Both the position numbers and the translations under genes were made by a program. 64,000 nt of DNA from an uncultured Prevotellaceae bacterium (lineage in GTDB: Bacteria > Bacteroidota > Bacteroidia > Bacteroidales > Muribaculaceae). Of the stretch, positions 60,601 through 64,000 are shown piece by piece (positions within the stretch are counted from its first letter, which is position 1; each line of letters opens with the position of its first letter). The stretch lies in assembly GCA_947169265.1 (NCBI GenBank), contig CAMVPC010000009.1, positions 27,701-91,700 of the forward strand, read 5' to 3'. The notes below the pieces were generated by a model, which did not search any database, was not told where the DNA came from, and saw nothing but the letters and a program-made list of their open reading frames with translations.

Positions 60601-60851
60601 AACGTAATGCTTGTGGCCGGTTTATTACTTGAACCAACCTGTGCATAAGCGGCGTTGGGCGTAAAGGACGTGGTTCCCGCTGTAGTAATAGTCCACGAAT
60701 TACCCAAATTGTCATCGCCGGTAACTGATGCGGAGTTAATATTAACTCGACCTGACGCCGAACCAAATTCAATGGTTCCGGTTACAATTGCGGCCCTGGT
60801 GGCTGTGGTGGCCAGCAGGGTGAGGATAAAGAATGTCAATAGTTTTCTCAT
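57645..60851 (-). CDS. Large secreted protein with chitobiase-type Ig domains (1068 aa)
   Basis: A signal peptide (KLLTFFILTLLATTATRA) is followed by a beta-sandwich region. Two CHB_HEX_C-type domains follow at about residues 175-250 (PTFSLTDGTTYREAKTLTMSCATTGATIYYTTDG) and 415-490 (PTFSPAAGTYNEAQNVTITCATDGATIYYTTNG). Between them is a domain (EDFELVTDAGTLSAGDEIIFMSA...GYLYAASSTNNYLRT...YIFKKV) like that in the truncated protein at 1-1044. The C-terminus has a short sorting-type tail (GIYNLLGMKL...GIYIVNGKKMVKQ). It is probably displayed on the surface. No active site is recognised. Expression with the nuclease gene downstream suggests a shared role in degrading or binding extracellular polymers (inference). 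Confidence 0.85.
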   Translation of the reverse strand: MRKLLTFFILTLLATTATRAAIVTGTIEFGSASGRVNINSASVTGDDNLGNSWTITTAGTTSFTPNAAYAQVGSSNKPATSITFTTTLPSSVTITSLSAKFGGFSGTAGTVTLKVGNTTVGTGSLNQSTDVYVNSSATATGTVLTVTVTGISKGVKCYDINYSYEDGSSVVNEPTFSLTDGTTYREAKTLTMSCATTGATIYYTTDGSIPSSSSTPYTTTLSYDSNGTYTVKAIAIKNGVSSEVTSITFTINLFEGEDFELVTDAGTLSAGDEIIFMSAASGEGRAMSTTQNPNNRGATDELTITNNKVSSTVNTQVLTLEGSSAGWYLNTSDGYLYAASSTNNYLRTQATQDDNAKATITISDSKATIIFQGENEHNELRYNNGTQIYSCYASTSTQSNAYIFKKVTSGTEQVATPTFSPAAGTYNEAQNVTITCATDGATIYYTTNGSDPTTSSSVYSAPIAVSATTTIKAMAVKTGMTDSEVATATYTIESASSSTCTATFIFNTTAGLQALGITPTGQEFQLGDNSYVAEDVTLTSTDGSTATRVWNVGNNVYDLRIYKNGGSLTLTVPSNCSITGIVFAGSDLNLALADGCSGGYTNGTWTGEASSVTFNATATTKINTITVTYSKTTPDVEYPEVVGIAAFKQVEAGTTVKLKLTDESNARVLHVENGTGGAVDAYVRDDSGALVLKGITPNRTMAYNQHLAGWIVGQHEVEATTGLPQLIPVADTNTDELVIAEPVTEAVTLPVEIEMSDMDEKLADWATVRNVRMGGNGVPEITDAFGASGYTAPYQGALVDVTGIVTNGKIYPMTEDAGYPLVTYVLDATQEFTSPATTVANVPLRWQRRFVAGQWTPVTVPFAIDEFDGTVMRYTSLSDGGTTTTAGGSYATGQMNFSEVTSIEPGVPYLVKPRDGYNSMSFDNVTITTTAPATLSYTTRGAVSGGSGAPARAIAVDDTYSMVGTYSPMTVEEDNSNKLIVGGDVVWAGNGNGNTVEGSSAYLNTPKNQAIKLNMGDGVIITGIDTIEATETPARMGIYNLLGMKLPGDWESLPPGIYIVNGKKMVKQ

Positions 60852-60893
60852 ATTCTATTTGGTTTTTGTTAATGTTCTGTGGCAAATAACAGG

Positions 60894-60901
60894 CAAATTT
60901 A
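60894..60901 (-). promoter_or_regulatory. Candidate -7 box of the secreted protein/nuclease operon
   Basis: TAAATTTG on the minus strand, 43 nt before the ATG at 60851, with no TTG at the usual -33 distance. The remainder of 60852-61190 is AT-rich and holds only the repeat described at 61032-61147. Confidence 0.4.
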
Positions 60902-61031
60902 CGGTAAAAATCTCAATATTAGAATGTTTACCGTGCTTTTTTATCCAAATTTCTCAACAAAACGCACATTTTCACCAGTATAAGACCCTATCCATCACCA
61001 TTTTTCGTGTTTAGACATAGAGACATTATTT

Positions 61032-61147
61032 GACATAGAGACATAGAGAACATAAAAGTGCTTCGGTTTTAAAGACAAAGAGAGTACATAGAGTTTCATG
61101 AAAGATCATCTCTTTCCTTAAAAATATGTGCTCTATGTCTCTATGTC
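61032..61147. repeat. 23-nt imperfect inverted repeat built from GACATAGAG units
   Basis: Bases 61032-61054 are the reverse complement of 61125-61147 except at one position. Each arm contains two overlapping GACATAGAG (or CTCTATGTC) units, and additional single units lie at about 61014 and 61161. The arms are separated by 70 nt. It lies between the feoAB stop and the start of the 1068-aa gene. Confidence 0.75.
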
Positions 61148-61190
61148 TAAAATAATATGTGCTCTATGTCTAAAAGCGTATGGGGTTATG

Positions 61191-63611
61191 TCAATGGGGG
61201 TATAGCAGGGAGGCGATTTGGTAGAAAGCGGTGCTCACGAGCCAGGCCACAGCGGTGGTGAAGGCGGCGGCGAAGAGCGCCCATTTCCACGAACCGCTCT
61301 CGTTCTTAATGGCGGCGATGGTGGCCAAGCACGGGAAATAGAGCAGGACAAAGAGCAGGAAGCTGAAAGCGGCTATTGGCGTGATGCCGTCGCGCTCCAT
61401 CTGCTGTCGCAGGTCACTGTATTTTGCGCGTTTCTGCGCCTCGTCGAGGCTGTCGAGGCTATCCTCGTCGTACCCCTCGTCGTCGCTATAGATAACACCG
61501 AGCGTCGAAGCCACAATCTCCTTGGCGCCCACGCCCGAGATAAGCCCCACATCGAGTTTCCAGTCGAATCCGCAAGGTTTGAACACGGGTTCCACGGCCT
61601 TTCCCATGCGTCCCAGGTAGCTGTGTTCCTGTTGTTGCTGGCGGTCGGCATAAGCGTCGTGGTTAGGATAATATTGCAGGAACCACACGATAATCGAGGC
61701 CACAAGGATGATACCTCCCATCTTCTTGAGGTATTGCTTGCCCTTATTCCATGTGTGACGCCAGATGGCCTTGCCCGTGGGGAAGCGATAAGGCGGCAAC
61801 TCCATCACAAAGGGCGTGTCGTCGTCCTTGATGAGGAAACGCTTGAGCAGGCGGCTGGCAAGCACCGCCACGAGTATGCCCGTGGCATAGAGCACCAGCA
61901 TGAGCACACTCTGGTAAGCGGCAAAGAAAGTGCCGATAATGAGCACATAGATGGGCAACCGCGCCGAGCAGCTCATGAAGGGCAATACAAGCATCGTGAT
62001 CAAGCGGCTCGTGCGGCTCTCGATGGTGCGCGTAGCCATAATGGCCGGCACATTACACCCAAAGCCCATAATCATGGGAATGAACGACTTGCCGTGCAGC
62101 CCCATCTTGTGCATGAGGCGGTCCATGATAAAGGCGGCACGCGCCATGTAGCCCGAGTCCTCCATAATCGAGATAAAGAAATAGAGGATAAGGATTTGCG
62201 GCAGGAACACTATCACAGCGCCCACACCACCGATGATGCCGTCGACCACCATATCCTTGAGCGGCCCGGCGGGCAGCGCGCCCTGGGCTACGCTTTTAAG
62301 CCATTCCACGCCGGCATCAATCCAGTCCATGGGATATTGCCCCACGGTGAAAGTAACCCAGAACATAAGCCACAAGAAGGCGAAAAAGATGGGGAAACCG
62401 AGGTATTTGTGGGTCACTATCTTGTCGAGCAGCTTGGTGACCTGGTGATTGTCGGCGTTCTCGGCTGGCGTGTAGCTCTCCTGCAGGGCGCCGTTGATAA
62501 AACCATACTTGGCGTTCATGAGCGCCGTTTCGCTGTCGACCTGCAAATTGTCGAGCACTTGTCGGGCGGCCGCGTCGCGTGTAGCGAGCACCTCGTCGCC
62601 GTTAGGTAGCTTGCGTGCCACCTCCTCGGCACCGCGGTCGTTCTCGAGCAGCTTGATAGAGAGGTAACGCAACGAGTAGCGGTGGCGAATGTCGGCATTC
62701 TTCTCGAGTTGGTGCTTCACGTCTTCGATAGCCTGCTCGATATAGATGCCGTGATTGATGTGAATGTGGCGGAACACCTGCGTGTTGAGTGTGCCCTCGT
62801 ACATATCGACTACGGCCTGCAACAGTTCCTCCACGCCGCGCCCCGTCTTGAACACGGTGGGCACCATGGGCGTGCCCAGCAGTTCGCCCAGCTTATCGAC
62901 ATCGAGCTTGGCACCGCTGCGCTCCACATCGTCCCACATATTGAGGGCGCACACCATGCGCAAGTCCATGTCGATGAGCTGCGCCGTGAGATAGAGGTTG
63001 CGCTCCAGGTTGTTCGAGTCGATTACATTGAGCACCACGTCGGGCGTGTGATCGATGATTTGGCGGCGCACATACAGTTCCTCGGGGCTATAGGCCGTGA
63101 GCGAATAAGTGCCCGGCAAGTCCACCAGATTAATGCGGTACCCCTTGAACTCGCAGTGACCTTCCTTAGCATCGACGGTGACACCGCTGTAGTTTCCCAC
63201 ATGCTCGGTAGCGCCGCTGGCATAGTTGAACAACGACGTCTTGCCGCAATTGGGGTTGCCCACAAGGGCCACGTTGATGATGTGGCGCTTGCGTTGGGCG
63301 GCCTCGAGCAACACGTCGTCGCTCAAGCGGTTCTCCACCGGATCACTGCCGGTGCCGTATTCGTCGGCCACAATCGATGCTGCCTCGTCTTCGCCCACCA
63401 CCTCAATCATGGCGGCCTCCTCGCGGCGCAACGACAGCTCATAGCCCATAATGCGGTATTTCACAGGGTCTTGCAACGGAGCGTTAAGTATCACCTCCAC
63501 AGTTTTCCCTTTGATAAACCCCATCTCAACAATGCGCTTGCGGAAACCGCCGCGGCCCATCACTTTGACCACGACGCCCTTTTGGCCTGTACTTAATTGC
63601 GACAATAACAT
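61191..63611 (-). CDS. feoB: Fused FeoA-FeoB ferrous iron transporter
   Basis: 806 residues. Residues 1-75 are a FeoA-type SH3-like domain (LLSQLSTGQKGVVVKVMGRGGFRKRIVEMGFIKGKTVEVI). From about residue 112 comes the FeoB G domain: VGNPNCGKTSLFN (G1, with Cys where Val is common), GVTVDAKEG (G2), DLPGTYSL (G3), NMWDDV (G4). The C-terminal about 450 residues hold the membrane helices of the Gate domains, with MEDSGYMARAAFIMDRLMHKMGLHGKSFIPMIMGFGCNVPAI. It imports Fe2+ across the inner membrane, driven or gated by GTP. FeoA and FeoB as one polypeptide is usual in Bacteroidales. It has its own promoter at 63636-63666. Confidence 0.96.
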   Translation of the reverse strand: MLLSQLSTGQKGVVVKVMGRGGFRKRIVEMGFIKGKTVEVILNAPLQDPVKYRIMGYELSLRREEAAMIEVVGEDEAASIVADEYGTGSDPVENRLSDDVLLEAAQRKRHIINVALVGNPNCGKTSLFNYASGATEHVGNYSGVTVDAKEGHCEFKGYRINLVDLPGTYSLTAYSPEELYVRRQIIDHTPDVVLNVIDSNNLERNLYLTAQLIDMDLRMVCALNMWDDVERSGAKLDVDKLGELLGTPMVPTVFKTGRGVEELLQAVVDMYEGTLNTQVFRHIHINHGIYIEQAIEDVKHQLEKNADIRHRYSLRYLSIKLLENDRGAEEVARKLPNGDEVLATRDAAARQVLDNLQVDSETALMNAKYGFINGALQESYTPAENADNHQVTKLLDKIVTHKYLGFPIFFAFLWLMFWVTFTVGQYPMDWIDAGVEWLKSVAQGALPAGPLKDMVVDGIIGGVGAVIVFLPQILILYFFISIMEDSGYMARAAFIMDRLMHKMGLHGKSFIPMIMGFGCNVPAIMATRTIESRTSRLITMLVLPFMSCSARLPIYVLIIGTFFAAYQSVLMLVLYATGILVAVLASRLLKRFLIKDDDTPFVMELPPYRFPTGKAIWRHTWNKGKQYLKKMGGIILVASIIVWFLQYYPNHDAYADRQQQQEHSYLGRMGKAVEPVFKPCGFDWKLDVGLISGVGAKEIVASTLGVIYSDDEGYDEDSLDSLDEAQKRAKYSDLRQQMERDGITPIAAFSFLLFVLLYFPCLATIAAIKNESGSWKWALFAAAFTTAVAWLVSTAFYQIASLLYPH

Positions 63612-63635
63612 AATACACTACTCGTTTTGAGACTG

Positions 63636-63666
63636 CAAAGGTAACAATTTCCACCGTCATGTGCAA
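63636..63666 (-). promoter_or_regulatory. Bacteroidota-type promoter of feoAB
   Basis: Minus strand TTG (63666-63664), 20 nt, TACCTTTG (63643-63636), 25 nt before the ATG at 63611, so the leader is very short. No clear Fur-type palindrome is seen. Confidence 0.65.
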
Positions 63667-63762
63667 TCACCACAACAAGGGATTTTAACGCCTGCCCCAC
63701 CCCGCCATCTCCCCACAAATGGCGATTGGCCACCAACGACGACCGGAAATAGCTATCAACGA

Positions 63763-63793
63763 CGAGAGCCAGCCTCAAGTGGGCTGGCTCTCG
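63763..63793 (-). terminator. Terminator hairpin after tRNA-Cys
   Basis: CGAGAGCCAGCC (63763-63774) pairs perfectly with GGCTGGCTCTCG (63782-63793), a 12-bp stem with a 7-nt loop, 3 nt past the tRNA end. Confidence 0.8.
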
Positions 63794-63796
63794 TGG

Positions 63797-63868
63797 AGGT
63801 CGCTAGCGGACTCGAACCGCTGTGCCCGGTTTTGCAGACCGGTGACTAAACCACTCATCCAAGCGACC
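63797..63868 (-). tRNA. tRNA-Cys (anticodon GCA)
   Basis: 72 nt. Acceptor stem GGTCGCT/AGCGACC, D arm GATGAGTGGTTTAGTC, anticodon stem CCGGT/ACCGG with loop CTGCAAA (anticodon GCA), T arm with GGTTCGAGTCC, discriminator U as required by cysteinyl-tRNA synthetase. CCA is not encoded. Confidence 0.94.
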
Positions 63869-63886
63869 GTTTTTCGTTAGCGACTG

Positions 63887-63917
63887 CAAAAGTACTACTT
63901 TTTTTTATTCCCCGCAA
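63887..63917 (-). promoter_or_regulatory. Bacteroidota-type promoter of tRNA-Cys
   Basis: Minus strand TTG (63917-63915), 20 nt, TACTTTTG (63894-63887), 19 nt before the mature 5' end. The remaining bases to 64000 are AT-rich, and I see no gene in them. Confidence 0.7.
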
Positions 63918-64000
63918 CTTTTTACGCATTTTTTTGGAAAAGCATCACGGCAATTTCATTTAAAAAAGTTTTTGAAGGCGAAAGATGGGTCATTTTTTAT

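Noticed and set aside
63593..63778. A 61-codon minus-strand frame upstream of feoAB
   Set aside because: It covers the feoAB promoter and the start of feoAB and has no domain.

Overview
This window looks like a chromosomal segment of a Bacteroidales bacterium. A gut lineage such as Muribaculaceae or Prevotellaceae is my inference; the sequence does not prove the family. The coding DNA is GC-rich and the intergenic DNA AT-rich. Many promoters fit the Bacteroidota pattern (TTTG or TTG, about 19-21 nt, then TAnnTTTG). The gene content also fits: BspA-like leucine-rich repeat proteins, chitobiase-type Ig-like domains, DUF4954, DUF4293, membrane-spanning TPR/AraC regulators, a fused FeoA-FeoB, and an ECF sigma/anti-sigma pair. 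I see no CRISPR array, insertion sequence, prophage or rRNA.

Layout. 1-7.1 kb: the 3' end of a secreted multidomain protein, a lipoprotein, an OPT transporter, a flavin reductase, dusB, a SpoU-type RNA methyltransferase and a PAS protein. 7.4-13.4 kb: a GH2 glycosidase, a GT2 glycosyltransferase overlapping radC, and a TPR-TM-AraC regulator. 13.6-18.7 kb: two paralogous small lipoprotein genes, each with a near-identical terminator, in inverted orientation around a 1194-aa secreted orphan. 18.8-27.5 kb: a minus-strand array of three large modular secreted proteins ending in dockerin-like EF-hand pairs, a frameshifted remnant of a further dockerin-type gene, and an AraC-type regulator at the upstream end.

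27.8-31.3 kb: a tightly spaced B12/radical SAM, GT2 and MATE operon. 31.4-33.1 kb: an ECF sigma factor, anti-sigma-like protein and CpxP-like protein, then tRNA-Val. 33.4-36.2 kb: a pseudouridine synthase with a long YQQRGG-repeat N-terminus, then asnS. 36.7-41.5 kb: a BspA-like LRR gene overlapping a siderophore/cobalamin-type ABC importer operon. 42.2-44.3 kb: an LRR protein with a dockerin-like tail, and a YafQ-type toxin-antitoxin pair. 44.4-48.1 kb: etfB, etfA and an acyl-CoA dehydrogenase. 48.2-50.6 kb: DUF4293, an acyltransferase, surE and tRNA-Asp. 50.9-54.0 kb: GYF/CD225, DUF2752, topB and a short FeoB-associated-type Cys-rich membrane protein. 54.2-61 kb: DUF4954, and an operon of a large secreted protein with a secreted DNA/RNA nuclease. 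61.2-63.9 kb: feoAB and tRNA-Cys.

How the genes work together. The themes are cell-surface and secreted proteins, iron or cobalamin uptake (a BtuCD/FecCD-type ABC importer, FeoAB, a Cys-rich FeoB-associated-like protein), surface glycan chemistry, and RNA modification. The most unusual part is the 18.8-27.0 kb array. It is a visibly recombining mosaic, with 583-bp and 467-bp exact repeats shared between different gene pairs. Dockerin-like tails recur on another surface protein at 42-43.6 kb.
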